64,000 bases of DNA from Comamonadaceae bacterium (GTDB taxonomy: Bacteria; Pseudomonadota; Gammaproteobacteria; Burkholderiales; Burkholderiaceae_C): NCBI GenBank assembly GCA_003599455.1, contig QZKF01000055.1, positions 1 to 64,000 on the forward strand. The letters are read 5' to 3'. A model generated the notes under the pieces. It searched no databases. It had not been told where the DNA came from and saw nothing but the letters and a program-made list of their open reading frames with translations. Both the position numbers and the translations under genes were made by a program. Positions 34,657-43,652 of this stretch are shown here, piece by piece; within the stretch, counting starts at the first letter, position 1, and every line of letters begins with the position of its first letter.

Positions 34657-35058
34657 CTAAGTTGTGAAGTCGCCGCTGGCTTCGGGCTGAAACAGCAGAG
34701 AGACAATTTCTGCCGCGCACGCGTCCCCGTTGGGTGTGCGCCAGCGGGCGATGGCACCCACGCGCTGCCCGAGCAGGCTGGCGCCCACCGGAGAGAGCAC
34801 GGAGATGAAGCCCAGGTGCGGCTCGGCGTCAGCGGGGTAACACAGCGTGAGTTTCTGGCGCTGGTGGGAGTCGAGGTCTTCGACGATCACCTGCGAGTAC
34901 ATCGTGACGATGTCGGGTGGGATCTCGCGCGAGGGCACGAGGTCCAGAGAATCGAGCGTGTCGATCAGTTCGGGCGGAAGTTGCGTGCCGTGCAGCTTGT
35001 TCAGGCGTGCGTAGTCAATCTCGGTGAGCAGACGCTCACCCGCAAGGTTCTTGTGCAT
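34657..35058 (-). CDS. rnk: Rnk-like regulator of nucleoside diphosphate kinase (GreA/B C-terminal fold)
   Basis: A 133-residue protein with the Rnk/GreB C-terminal domain: DIVTMYSQVIVEDLDSHQRQKLTLCYPADAEPHLGFISVLSPVGASLLGQRVG. These proteins bind RNA polymerase near the secondary channel. A short N-terminal helical part lacks the long coiled coil of GreA. GGAG stands 9 nt before the ATG at 35058. Rnk-like genes often neighbour stress proteins, as here. Confidence 0.85.
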   Translation of the reverse strand: MHKNLAGERLLTEIDYARLNKLHGTQLPPELIDTLDSLDLVPSREIPPDIVTMYSQVIVEDLDSHQRQKLTLCYPADAEPHLGFISVLSPVGASLLGQRVGAIARWRTPNGDACAAEIVSLLFQPEASGDFTT

Positions 35059-35460
35059 AGGGCACTCCAACTGGTGCAGGCCCGTCGGGAAAAGACGGTG
35101 CCCGCGATCGCGCTGGCTTGGGGCCCGGCGATGGTTGGATTGCGCAAAAAGTAGGAAGAGGTATCGCCGGGCTTAGGAATGTGCGGCCGGCTGGCGCAGT
35201 CCCGCCGAGCCCATCAGCTTGCGACCGGCCACAGCGCTGCCTGCCGCGAGGGGCAAACGAACTGCCGTGAGAGCAGAGATGGTTGGGTAGGAGGCCATGC
35301 GCTAGATTATAAGACTCATCGCGAAATGTTTGACACGGGTGCTTGTTTCTTCTTACGGGCATTCGGATTGCCTCGATCAATAGCCAAGTTGAAAGCTTTT
35401 CAGCGTACGGATCGAGCTTGCAGGTCCTTAAACCTCGGTGAGATAGCTTGCACAAGATCA
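35059..35460. other. Gene-free stretch upstream of rnk
   Basis: No gene seen. It holds the promoter candidate at 35306-35335, which would give rnk a leader of about 240 nt. Confidence 0.4.
35306..35335 (-). promoter_or_regulatory. Possible sigma70 promoter for rnk
   Basis: Minus strand TGTCAA (35330-35335), 18-bp spacer, and a perfect TATAAT (35306-35311). Confidence 0.4.
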
Positions 35461-35703
35461 CTACCCAATGGGAAGAAGTTCTCCGGCCCGATGATCTCGT
35501 AGTCTCCATTTCGCTGCAGTGTGGAGCCTCGCCACCTTCTCACGCTCGGCCAGACCCTTGCCGAACTTGAAGGCAAAGACACCTAGACCAATCGACATGG
35601 CGATCACTGTGACGACAAAGGCAATCCCCGCGGCCTTCGACCTCTCAAAGATTTTGACGACTTCCCGTGCAGCCAACTCGATCAAGTAGGTCTCAATGCT
35701 CAT
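35461..35703 (-). CDS. Small membrane protein of unknown function
   Basis: An 80-residue protein: an amphipathic N-terminus (MSIETYLIELAAREVVKIFER), one membrane helix (IAFVVTVIAMSIGLGVFAFKF, about 27-47) and a basic cytoplasmic tail. AGGAG sits 7 nt before the ATG at 35703. No family recognised. Confidence 0.55.
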   Translation of the reverse strand: MSIETYLIELAAREVVKIFERSKAAGIAFVVTVIAMSIGLGVFAFKFGKGLAEREKVARLHTAAKWRLRDHRAGELLPIG

Positions 35704-36299
35704 CCCTCACTCCTGTTGTTCTGGAATGTTGCGATGGTAGCGAACCACTTCATTTTCCTTTGATGCTCGTGCTCAGTGGGGAAATGCAGCGGTCGAGGAC
35801 CAAAGACTGAGTGCGGGTGCGAAAAGTACAGGGTACACACTCGCTCCTGCGAGCGTCGGCACTCTTCAATGGATCGGGTTGGATGACTGAGCCCCACCCC
35901 GCTGAAAACCCTCCGTCGTACTACATCTGTTTCGTGGCGCGTTGTTTAAAAAATCGGGTAAGGAGCCAACACGGACATCGGGAGGGGCCGAGACCGCTGT
36001 TAAGCGGTTCCCTAGATCCTGAGGGGCAGCTCAAGACTGAAATGAGCCATTCGAGCCTGACATCCCGAAAAACAACGGTGTTGACTACCTGTCATTCGAT
36101 GGCCACCGCTCCAAGGGCAGCCATAACTCCGAGAGCGGGTAGCTGACGATATCCGTTCGTGGGCCGCATCTCTTGCGAACGACGGTTTTCATCGGCACTT
36201 TCGCGATCGCAGCGACCATTGCCTGCACGGTATGGCGACTTTTTGGTGCGAGCGTTCGGTAGTGGCCAGCAGGCGCTGACAAGCAGCAGCTCGCATCAG
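35704..36299. other. Intergenic region, possible gene remnant next to dadA
   Basis: No intact gene. A minus-strand frame from about 36290 to 36085 (KSRHTVQAMVAAIAKVPM...) reads like protein but has no start or partner. The boundary between this locus and region C may lie here. Confidence 0.25.
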
Positions 36300-37550
36300 T
36301 CAAACAGTGGCGACCACTGGCACCAGCATGGGTGTTCGCATCCGCTCCCACTGCGCTACATGCTCGCCGAGCTGGTGCGCCGTGATGGCCGACAGCGTCC
36401 AACCCAGGTGCCCGTGGCCGGTGTTGTAGAACACATTCGGCTGGTTGCCCGAACCCACGCGCGGCATCATGTTCGGCATCATGGGGCGCAGTCCCGCCCA
36501 GGGCTCCACCCGGCGTGTGCTCACGCCGGGGAAACACTGGTTCACCCAGTTCACCAGCGGCCGGATGCGGTCGGCGCGGATGTCGAGGTTGATGCCGTTG
36601 AACTCGGCTGTGCCGGCCACACGGAAACGGTCCACCCCCAGCCGGCTGGTCACCAGCTTGGTCTCGTCGTCCAGCAGGCTCACCTGCGGCGCGGCCGCCT
36701 GGCTCTGTTCGTCATTGAGCATGACGGTGATGGAGTAACCCTTGACCGGGTACACGTTGAGCCGGTCGCCCAACTGGGCGCCGAGCGCACGGCTGTGCAC
36801 GCCGGCGCTGATCACCACGGCGTCGGCGTCCACCACCTGCCCGTTGGCCAGCGTCACCTGCGCGGTGCTGCCCGTGCTCTTCACGCGGGCCACGCTCTGG
36901 CCGGTCATGAGGTGCACGCCCATCCGTGCACAGGCCTGGCTCAGGCCGTGCGTGAACTTGTGGATGTCGCCTGTGCTGTCGCTCTCGGTGAAGTAGCCGC
37001 CGAAGTAGTCGCCTTGCAGCGTGGGCTCGATGGCGCGCATCTCGTCGGGGGTGACGGCGCGGCGCGGCAAGCCGCCTTCGGCCAGCAGTTTGGACACATC
37101 GCCCGCGTGCTCGAAGCCGGCGCGGTCGCGGTAGATGTGCAGGATGCCCTGCTGCTTCAGATCGAAATCAATGCCTTCGGCCTGCGCCCAGCCAAACAGG
37201 TGCTCGCGCGCCGCGATGGCCAGGCGCGTGGTGGACACGGTGTTGCTGCGGTACTTCGGAATGGAGGCCACGAACTCGGCAAACCAACTGAGCTTGTGCC
37301 AGCTGGGCCTGGGGTTGACCAGCAGCGGCGCATCGGCCTTGAACATCCACTTCAGGCCCTTGAGCAAGGTGGAGGGATGGGTCCAGACTTCGGCGTTGGA
37401 GGCCGAAAGCTGGCCGCCGTTGGCATGGCTGGTTTCCATGCCCGCGTAGCGGTGCTTTTCAATCAGGGTGACCTGGTGACCCTGACGGGCCAAGGCGTAG
37501 GCGCTGGTGACGCCGGTGATGCCGCCGCCGATGACGATGAGGTGTGCCAT
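36300..37550 (-). CDS. dadA: FAD-dependent D-amino acid dehydrogenase / glycine oxidase-like (DadA family)
   Basis: A 416-residue FAD enzyme of the DAO fold. The dinucleotide motif is MAHLIVIGGGITGVTSAYALARQGHQVTLIEK (1-32), then the DadA pattern ETSHANGGQLSAS (about 38-50); the C-terminal block NVFYNTGHGHLGWTLSAITAHQLGE is typical. Such enzymes deaminate D-amino acids or glycine to 2-oxo acids. A tandem glycine riboswitch lies directly upstream, so glycine may be a substrate or the signal for its removal. The ATG at 37550 begins the Rossmann motif. Confidence 0.9.
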   Translation of the reverse strand: MAHLIVIGGGITGVTSAYALARQGHQVTLIEKHRYAGMETSHANGGQLSASNAEVWTHPSTLLKGLKWMFKADAPLLVNPRPSWHKLSWFAEFVASIPKYRSNTVSTTRLAIAAREHLFGWAQAEGIDFDLKQQGILHIYRDRAGFEHAGDVSKLLAEGGLPRRAVTPDEMRAIEPTLQGDYFGGYFTESDSTGDIHKFTHGLSQACARMGVHLMTGQSVARVKSTGSTAQVTLANGQVVDADAVVISAGVHSRALGAQLGDRLNVYPVKGYSITVMLNDEQSQAAAPQVSLLDDETKLVTSRLGVDRFRVAGTAEFNGINLDIRADRIRPLVNWVNQCFPGVSTRRVEPWAGLRPMMPNMMPRVGSGNQPNVFYNTGHGHLGWTLSAITAHQLGEHVAQWERMRTPMLVPVVATV

Positions 37551-37593
37551 GGGAATCTCGCTTTCGAAGTCGTCAAACAATGGAGGACACAAC

Positions 37594-37808
37594 CCGCACA
37601 CCGTGTGCGGATCATGACCCCCTCTGTTTGTGACCTGAGAGATTCACCGGCCTGTGTGGCTGGCTTGCTCCTGCGGTGGGCCGGGGGACGAATCCCGGCC
37701 ACTCTTCAGAGTGTGATGCGTGTCGACCGGTCCTTTTGCCTGAGAGTTTCCGGGGCGGTTGCTCCTTCGGCGCCGGCTTGTCCTGCAAGCCAGTCTCTCC
37801 CGGTCGAC
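37594..37808 (-). promoter_or_regulatory. Tandem glycine riboswitch and downstream hairpin, upstream of dadA
   Basis: Aptamer 1 (37808 down to 37722) is closed by a perfect 9-bp stem (CCGGTCGAC/GTCGACCGG). It contains GGGAGAG, CCGAAGGAGCAA and AAACTCTCAGGCAAAAGGAC, the glycine consensus. Aptamer 2 (about 37712-37617) repeats it with GCAGGAGCAA, GAATCTCTCAGGTCAC and ends AAACAGAGGGGG. A hairpin with arms CCGCACA/TGTGCGG (37594-37610) follows, possibly the expression platform. The 5' end is 14 bp after the stop of the Bug receptor gene. Confidence 0.93.
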
Positions 37809-37821
37809 GTGTTTGAGGCGC

Positions 37822-38814
37822 TTATTGTGCCTGCAGCTGGATCGACTTCGCGATGGCGCGGAACTGCTGGATGCCGTCGGCGTAGGCCTGGTCCACCGCC
37901 TTGAGCGACAGCGGCTTGGCCAGCAGCTGGCTGTTGGCTTCCAGCGCCTGGTGCACGCCCGGATCGGCCAGCGTTTCGGTGATGGCCTTGTGCAGCACGG
38001 TCACCACGGGTTCGGGGGTGTCCTTCTTCACAAAGTAGCCGGTCCAGATGTTGAAGGTGAAGTTCTTGAGTTGCGTGCTCTCGGTGATGGCGGGGTAGCT
38101 CTTCACGTTTTCCAGCCGCTCGCTGTTGAGCATGGCCAGCACCTTGACGCGGCCGCTCTTGTGCATCTCGTCGTATTTCTTGCCGTAAGGCGCCAGGAAA
38201 AAGTCGACCTGGCTGGCCATCAGGTCCTGCTCGGCCGGGGCTGCGCCCTTGTAGGGCACGTGAACCATGGGAATGCCGGTGACCTTGGACAGGTGCTCGC
38301 CCAGCAGGTGGTAGAACGAGCCCGGGCCGACGCTGGCGTAGGTCAGGGGACGGCCCTGCTGCGCCGCTTTGCGGGCCTGGTCCAGGAACTCGTCCACCGT
38401 GTTGGCGGGGAAGTCCTTGCGGGCCAGGAAGGCAATCTGCGCGGTGGCGATCATCTGCACCAGGCGGAAGTCTTCGCTCTTGAATTTGATGGACGCAATG
38501 GCCAACGGCGCGAGGATGAGTTCGTTGGGCGAACCCTGGAACACCGTGTAGCCGTCGCTGGCGCCATTGAGCACCTTCTGCGCGGCGATGGACCCGCTGG
38601 CTCCACCCAGGTTTTCAATGACGACCGGCTGGCCCAGCTGCTTGCCCAGGGTGTTGTTGACCGACCGCGCGATCACGTCCGACAGGCCACCGGCCGGGTA
38701 GGGAACCATCAGCGACACCGGGCGGGCGGGGTAGCTTTGCGCATGGGCCGTGCCCGACAGGCTGGCCAAGGTGATGGCGGCGGCAGCCATCAGGGTTTGG
38801 AAGGGGCTGGTCAT
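37822..38814 (-). CDS. Bug/TctC-family periplasmic solute-binding protein
   Basis: A 330-residue extracytoplasmic receptor. The signal peptide is MTSPFQTLMAAAAITLASLSGTAHAQS with cleavage after AHA. Then come SYPARPVSLMVPYPAGGLSDVIARSV and VVIENLGGASGSIAAQKV, the hallmark Bug blocks. GGAG lies 6 nt before the ATG at 38814. No TctAB permease is in the window, so it may be an orphan receptor. It follows the M20 hydrolase gene by 17 bp, and an N-acyl amino acid or similar carboxylate is a fair guess at ligand. Confidence 0.92.
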   Translation of the reverse strand: MTSPFQTLMAAAAITLASLSGTAHAQSYPARPVSLMVPYPAGGLSDVIARSVNNTLGKQLGQPVVIENLGGASGSIAAQKVLNGASDGYTVFQGSPNELILAPLAIASIKFKSEDFRLVQMIATAQIAFLARKDFPANTVDEFLDQARKAAQQGRPLTYASVGPGSFYHLLGEHLSKVTGIPMVHVPYKGAAPAEQDLMASQVDFFLAPYGKKYDEMHKSGRVKVLAMLNSERLENVKSYPAITESTQLKNFTFNIWTGYFVKKDTPEPVVTVLHKAITETLADPGVHQALEANSQLLAKPLSLKAVDQAYADGIQQFRAIAKSIQLQAQ

Positions 38815-38831
38815 GGACTTCTCCGGTGGGT

Positions 38832-40073
38832 TCAAGGGTGGGTGGGGGAAAGCAGTTCACCGACCAGCGCGATCCAGTAGGCGGAGCCGGTGGCGATGTT
38901 GTGGTCGTTGAAGTCGTAGGCGGGGTTGTGCACCATGCAGGCGCCGGGCTCCTGGCCCGCGCCGTTGCCAATGAACAGGTAGCTGCCCGGCACGCGCTCC
39001 AACATGAAAGCGAAGTCTTCGCTGCCGGTGAGCATGGGGCCCTGGGCCACCACCTGATCGGCCGGGAAATGCGCCTGCGCCACTGCCAATGCGCGCTCGG
39101 TCTGCTGCGCATCGTTGACCAGCACGGCGTAGCCCGGGCGCCAGTCCAGCTCGGCGCGCACACCGAAGCTTTCGGCCTGCAGGCGCACCAGTTCGCGGAT
39201 GCGCTGCTCGACGCTCAAACGCACCCGCGGGTCCAGGGCGCGCACGCTCAGTTCCAGCCGGGCCGAGGCCGGGATCACGTTGTTGGCCTGGCCTGCGTGC
39301 ACGGCACCCACCGTGACCACGGCAGGCTGCATCGGGTCCACATGGCGCGAGACGACGGTCTGCAGCGCCATGATGATGGACGCCGCCGCGACCACCACGT
39401 CGGTGGCCTTGTGGGGCATGGCACCGTGGCCCCCCACGCCGTGCAGCGTGACCGTGGCGTAGTCTGAAGATGCCATGGTCGCGCCGCTGCGGAACACCAG
39501 CTGGCCCTGCTCGAAGCCGGGCATGTTGTGCATGGCAAAGATGGCGTCGCAGGGAAAGCGCTCGAACAGGCCGTCCTCCATCATCTTCAGGGCGCCGCCA
39601 CCGCCTTCTTCGGCGGGCTGGAAGATCAGGTTGAGCGTGCCGTCGAAGCGGCTTTGTGTGGCCAGGTGCTGCGCTGCGGCCAGCAGCATGGCAGTGTGGC
39701 CGTCGTGGCCACAGGCATGCATCACGCCATGGTGACAACTGGTCCAGTCTGTGCCGCTGTCTTCAACGATGGGCAGTGCGTCCATGTCGGCGCGGAGGCC
39801 GATCGAGCGATGGGAGTTGCCGCGACGAAGTTGTCCCACCACCCCGGTGCCGCCCAGGCCGGTGGTCACTGCGTAGCCCCATGCCTGCAGCTTCTGCGCC
39901 ACCAGGGCGCTGGTGCGGTGCTCGTCGAAGGCCAGCTCGGGATGGCGGTGGATGTCGCGCCGCAGTGCAACGAACTCCTGAATCGCGATATCGCTGAGAC
40001 GTTCCAAGGCAGGTACTCCGGCTGAGGGTGTCGACCCAAACGGCATTCGAGTGCTGCTGGCGACCGGTTGCAT
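38832..40073 (-). CDS. M20-family amidohydrolase (hippurate hydrolase / N-acyl-amino acid hydrolase type)
   Basis: A 413-residue metallopeptidase-fold amidohydrolase: LRRDIHRHPELAFDE (about 38-52), metal ligands in HACGHDGHTAMLLA (about 119-132), Glu pair in QPAEEGGGGAL (about 152-162), and the late GSEDFAFMLE ligand region. It would release an amino acid from an N-acyl or N-aroyl conjugate. The ATG at 40073 is used; the next, at 40043, is possible. It is the first gene of a unit with the Bug receptor, divergent from LysR. Confidence 0.92.
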   Translation of the reverse strand: MQPVASSTRMPFGSTPSAGVPALERLSDIAIQEFVALRRDIHRHPELAFDEHRTSALVAQKLQAWGYAVTTGLGGTGVVGQLRRGNSHRSIGLRADMDALPIVEDSGTDWTSCHHGVMHACGHDGHTAMLLAAAQHLATQSRFDGTLNLIFQPAEEGGGGALKMMEDGLFERFPCDAIFAMHNMPGFEQGQLVFRSGATMASSDYATVTLHGVGGHGAMPHKATDVVVAAASIIMALQTVVSRHVDPMQPAVVTVGAVHAGQANNVIPASARLELSVRALDPRVRLSVEQRIRELVRLQAESFGVRAELDWRPGYAVLVNDAQQTERALAVAQAHFPADQVVAQGPMLTGSEDFAFMLERVPGSYLFIGNGAGQEPGACMVHNPAYDFNDHNIATGSAYWIALVGELLSPTHP

Positions 40074-40159
40074 GAACTTTGTTGCATGCTAGAAACCGCC
40101 GGGATTAAAGTCCAATGCATTGCAGATCAATGATCAATAACTTTCACTGAGGGTTCGAC

Positions 40160-41059
40160 ATGACGCTGGTGCAATTGAGGCACTTCGTGGTGCTGGCCAA
40201 CGAGGGCTCCTTCGTGCAGGCCTCGGCGGCCCTGTTCCTGACCCAGCCCGCGCTCACCCGCAGCATTCACGCGCTGGAGGAAGAACTCGGCGGCGCCTTG
40301 TTCGACCGCTTGGGCCGGCGCATTTCACTCACGCCCTTCGGCGACGAAGTGCTGGCGCGCGCCAGGCGGCTGGTGAGCGATGCCGATGCACTCAAGCAGG
40401 CCGGCCAGGGCCTGCACGCCGGGCTCATCGGCCAGCTGCGGGTGGGACTGAGTTCGGCGCCGGGCGCGCTGCTGAGCACACCGCTGATGCTGCACATGGC
40501 CGAGCACCACCCCCGGCTGCAGGTGCACATCTCGCGCGGCAACACGGCCGTGCTGCTCCAGTTACTGCGCGAGCAACACCTGGACGCAGCGATCGTCGAC
40601 ATCCGCGACATGCGTCCTTCGGCCGAGCTGACGGTGTCACTGGCCTTTGAGCTCAACGCCGGTTTTCTGGTGCGCCCAGACCATCCGCTGGCGCAACGCG
40701 GCGGTCCGGTCGGCATCGACGACGTCATGGCCTACCCGGTGGCCTCGACACCGCTGAGCGACGAGGTCGCCCGCATCCTGATTGCCCGCTACGGCCCGCA
40801 AGCCAACCCGGACGACATGGTCACGCTGCGCTGCGACGAGACCATGAGCATCGTCGACGTGGCACGACGCAGCAATGCCATCGTGCTCACCGTCAACGCA
40901 GCGGCAGTCGATTTGATCCGGCTGGATGTGTCACCCAGTCTCGACGCCATGGCGCGCTTCGGGCTGGTCACTTTGGCCAAACGAGAGGAGGCGCCGGCCC
41001 TTCGCATCCTGCGCCACCAGCTACCCAACTGGACCGCCGCTCTGACCCGCGCGCCGTGA
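40160..41059 (+). CDS. LysR-family transcriptional regulator
   Basis: A 299-residue LysR: the winged HTH is MTLVQLRHFVVLANEGSFVQASAALFLTQPALTRSIHALEEELGGALFDR (1-50), followed by a co-inducer domain. It is divergent from the M20 hydrolase-Bug unit with an 86-bp gap containing ATCAATGATCAAT-like dyads, the usual arrangement in which LysR activates the divergent operon and represses itself. Confidence 0.93.
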   Translation: MTLVQLRHFVVLANEGSFVQASAALFLTQPALTRSIHALEEELGGALFDRLGRRISLTPFGDEVLARARRLVSDADALKQAGQGLHAGLIGQLRVGLSSAPGALLSTPLMLHMAEHHPRLQVHISRGNTAVLLQLLREQHLDAAIVDIRDMRPSAELTVSLAFELNAGFLVRPDHPLAQRGGPVGIDDVMAYPVASTPLSDEVARILIARYGPQANPDDMVTLRCDETMSIVDVARRSNAIVLTVNAAAVDLIRLDVSPSLDAMARFGLVTLAKREEAPALRILRHQLPNWTAALTRAP

Positions 41060-41081
41060 CCCAATTCGAAACGAAAGCATC

Positions 41082-41100
41082 GCCGGCAAAAACCGCCGGC
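41082..41100 (+). terminator. Hairpin after the LysR gene
   Basis: GCCGGC arms (41082-41087, 41095-41100) with loop AAAAACC, 23 bp after the stop at 41059. The following T-run is poor, so termination is probable rather than certain. Confidence 0.45.
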
Positions 41101-41340
41101 TGATTTCTCGCAGGAAAAAAAGAGCTTGCGTCCGCGACGCTTTGCGAGTTCCAAATGAACAACCCGCACGAGGTGGAGCTTGCCGAGAATTGGAGCCAGG
41201 CAAGTTCGATCTGGAGATGAGACGCCGGCAAGCGGCTTCAGACTGGTTGCTGGCACCCACCTTCGGAAAGTAAAGGATCGCTGTGAAGCGCAAGCCGTCG
41301 GATGGTTTGGTCCATTCTTGTTGTCACTCCGGTGGCCAGG

Positions 41341-41565
41341 TCAGATCTGGGCGAATGGCGTGGAGCGGAGCGTCCACTTCGCTGCCAGCTTCAGTTCCGG
41401 GTGATCCTTGGACATCTTCCTGAGGACCCGGCTGAAAACGTGATCGAGGGCGGTCTGATCCGTGAACGAGACCAGTCGAGCTTCGGTCAGGTCGCGGTCG
41501 ATACGGAGCATCATTTCGCAGAGTTGAATCGTTTCTGTTTCTGAGAGGGTTGCGAACGGTTGCAT
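41341..41565 (-). CDS. Small unknown protein
   Basis: A 74-residue soluble protein, mostly helical (MQPFATLSETETIQLCEMML, then RVLRKMSKDHPEL). An AAGGAG lies 8 nt before the ATG at 41565, which is why it is called real. No family recognised. Confidence 0.55.
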   Translation of the reverse strand: MQPFATLSETETIQLCEMMLRIDRDLTEARLVSFTDQTALDHVFSRVLRKMSKDHPELKLAAKWTLRSTPFAQI

Positions 41566-42432
41566 AAGGGGTCTCCTTTTAATTGTTGTTGTGTATGCAA
41601 TATGTATAAAAATTCCGAGTATTTTCGGAATCAGTGTGCTGAATCAGCGAAGTGTCTTTGCCGGGTGAAGACTGTCTTTGCGGTTCCTGGAATCATGAAG
41701 ACACCTCTATCGCCTCAAAGTGCTGTTTGAGGTCCTGTTCGTGCACGGGTGAGGCTCCTTTCTTCAATATTCTTCTATTTTTAAAAGTGTCTTTGTGTCT
41801 TCATAGATTCTTAATAAAAATTAGCAGCAAGCTGGCTTGCTGCATTGAGAATTAAGGGACATTTTGAGGTGTGACGGGTGAAGACACAAAGACACTTTGT
41901 TGAGGCCATGCCTTGCATAACTGTTTTTGGTTTTCCTGCCTTCCTGAAAGCCCGCAAGCCCTGAAACGGACCAATCGCCCACGGCTGATCCAATCCCGTG
42001 CAGGGGTCCAGAGGCTTCCTAAATTGGGTTGTTAAAGAGCGCAGCGATACCAACGGGGCACGATGGCCCCACAGGTATGTATGGCGCTCGGTTGGCCGGT
42101 TTTCGACCGTTCGTCGGGAGGATGGGGTAGCTCTGGACCCCGGACATAGGTAGTCCCAGACTTTCCTGACTGCCTGTTGAGCCGGCTGGCTTCGACGACA
42201 ACGACGACACCACTTCACCTTCTATGACGGCCTTTCAAGAAGTACCCCGACTACACCTGCGCTATCCACATAGGACGTGCAGGACCGTTGCTGTTCGTAG
42301 GAGTTGGAACTTCCCAGCGGTAGAAGACGGGGTATTACCCCAATGCCTGCAGCCAGCTCGCGTTGACTCCGCAGCGATGTGTCGTACGCTTCTTGAAACC
42401 TAGCGTATATCTGGCGAAGGAGAGCAAAGCTC
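41566..42432. other. Repeat-rich non-coding stretch
   Basis: No gene is seen over about 870 bp apart from the repeat structure at 41650-41898. Between 41900 and 42430 there are only short shadow frames. Confidence 0.4.
41650..41898. repeat. Iterated AGTGTCTTTG/GAAGACAC motifs with a long inverted repeat
   Basis: A 20-bp perfect inverted repeat: AAAGTGTCTTTGTGTCTTCA (41784-41803) and its complement (41879-41898), 75 bp apart. Between them a 9-bp-stem hairpin GCAGCAAGC/GCTTGCTGC (41824-41843). Partial copies of the same motif occur at 41651-41660 and 41695-41704. It may be an iteron-like or recombination site. Confidence 0.7.
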
Positions 42433-42585
42433 ATGAACATCGACTTCAACGACCTACCCAGCCCGTCCAAGCTGATCACCACTATGGACAAGCACCCAGT
42501 GGGCGCGGTGTTGTTTGTCCTTGCTCTCTTTTTTGTGGTCGTGGGCATCGTGGTCGTTACAGGCATGTTTCTAGTGCAAAGGTAG
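42433..42585 (+). CDS. Small single-pass membrane protein (50 aa)
   Basis: MNIDFNDLPSPSKLITTMDK, then a hydrophobic helix VGAVLFVLALFFVVVGIVVV (23-42) and the tail TGMFLVQR. AAGGAGA lies about 9 nt before the ATG. Too short for most gene finders. It precedes the unknown gene at 42672 in the same direction. Confidence 0.6.
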   Translation: MNIDFNDLPSPSKLITTMDKHPVGAVLFVLALFFVVVGIVVVTGMFLVQR

Positions 42586-42671
42586 CGGCCTTGGACAATG
42601 TCTTCTGCGTGTGACCGCTCATTCACATTAAACAAGTCCTGAACTCTTCAAAATCATACAAGGTGAACGAA

Positions 42672-43580
42672 ATGGCCAACAAGGTGGACAAACCTAGGCA
42701 ACGAACAGTCGAAGAGTTGGGGCGAGCACTATCTAAGCTCCGTAGAGCTAATGAGTTGTGGGAACAGGACCATTTCGACCAATCGGAACAAATTGCGACT
42801 TTGCTCCGCCTGATGTTGTACGACAAGCCGGGATCACCGTCTATTTTCAAACAACTCGACATGAAGCGAGTTGATTTCTATGCCAATCCGCTATTTGTAA
42901 AAATACCGGATACCTCATTTACCATTAGGCTGATGACATATCCACATACAGAGGGCTTGTACATAGTTGGTGAGGCGCCCCGCAACGACGTTCGTTGGCG
43001 TCCAGTTTACTGCCTGTCATCGCAAGCTGTAGACTGTCCCTTTCCACTTGATTACAAGGCGCCATGGTCAGGTAGTTTGTTCGAAGACTGGTGGAAAGAA
43101 CCAATACTACATAGTGAGAAATTCAGCTACTCAAGAGGGGACTTGATACGCACGCTGGCAAATCGACTGGGCGGCACGCATTCCGACGTTCAGATCGAGC
43201 AACATGAACTCGATCTTTTGGAAGAACGATTCGGCTACGGCTACACATCATTTTCCTTGGTGGCCAATGGAGTGCGTACCACGCCCAAGAATAAGGTGTA
43301 TGAGGCAGTAATACGCCAAATCTCCTACGAGGTGGAACGCACGGTGGCACACCATTTCAAACAAGATTTGTCCACCTCAGATGTTGTGCCGCCATTGCCT
43401 GACGCATGGGGAGATTTAAGCGGGATAACTGTGCGTGACAATCGCTCGCCTGAAGAAAAGACCAAACTCTATGAGCAGAATGTGGCTGCAACAGGCGAAT
43501 GGTCTGGAATAGCGGAGCTTATACGGGGCGAGATGTACTGGGAACGATATCGAGTTGAAATGCGAAAGCACGGGCTGTAG
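42672..43580 (+). CDS. Unknown protein (302 aa)
   Basis: Soluble, no family recognised. The first 60 residues are helical and charged (ELGRALSKLRRANELWEQDHFDQ); the middle is beta-rich. KFSYSRGDLIRTLANRLGGTHSD (about 160-182) is a motif that looks conserved. The C-terminal 60 residues are acidic. AGGTG lies before the ATG at 42672. Base composition is clearly more AT-rich than the flanking chromosome, a sign of transfer. It is followed after 72 bp by the gene at 43653. Confidence 0.65.
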   Translation: MANKVDKPRQRTVEELGRALSKLRRANELWEQDHFDQSEQIATLLRLMLYDKPGSPSIFKQLDMKRVDFYANPLFVKIPDTSFTIRLMTYPHTEGLYIVGEAPRNDVRWRPVYCLSSQAVDCPFPLDYKAPWSGSLFEDWWKEPILHSEKFSYSRGDLIRTLANRLGGTHSDVQIEQHELDLLEERFGYGYTSFSLVANGVRTTPKNKVYEAVIRQISYEVERTVAHHFKQDLSTSDVVPPLPDAWGDLSGITVRDNRSPEEKTKLYEQNVAATGEWSGIAELIRGEMYWERYRVEMRKHGL

Positions 43581-43652
43581 GTTGGGCCTGTGTTTGGCAT
43601 TACCTCACTCGCAAAACGTGATGCGCGGTTGAAACCGGTTCTAGGAAAAGTG

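Noticed and set aside
35700..35897. 65-codon minus frame upstream of the small membrane gene
   Set aside because: No ribosome-binding site and no protein-like pattern.
41811..42218. 135-codon minus frame in the repeat-rich region
   Set aside because: It runs through the inverted repeat and hairpin, has no ribosome-binding site and no protein-like pattern.
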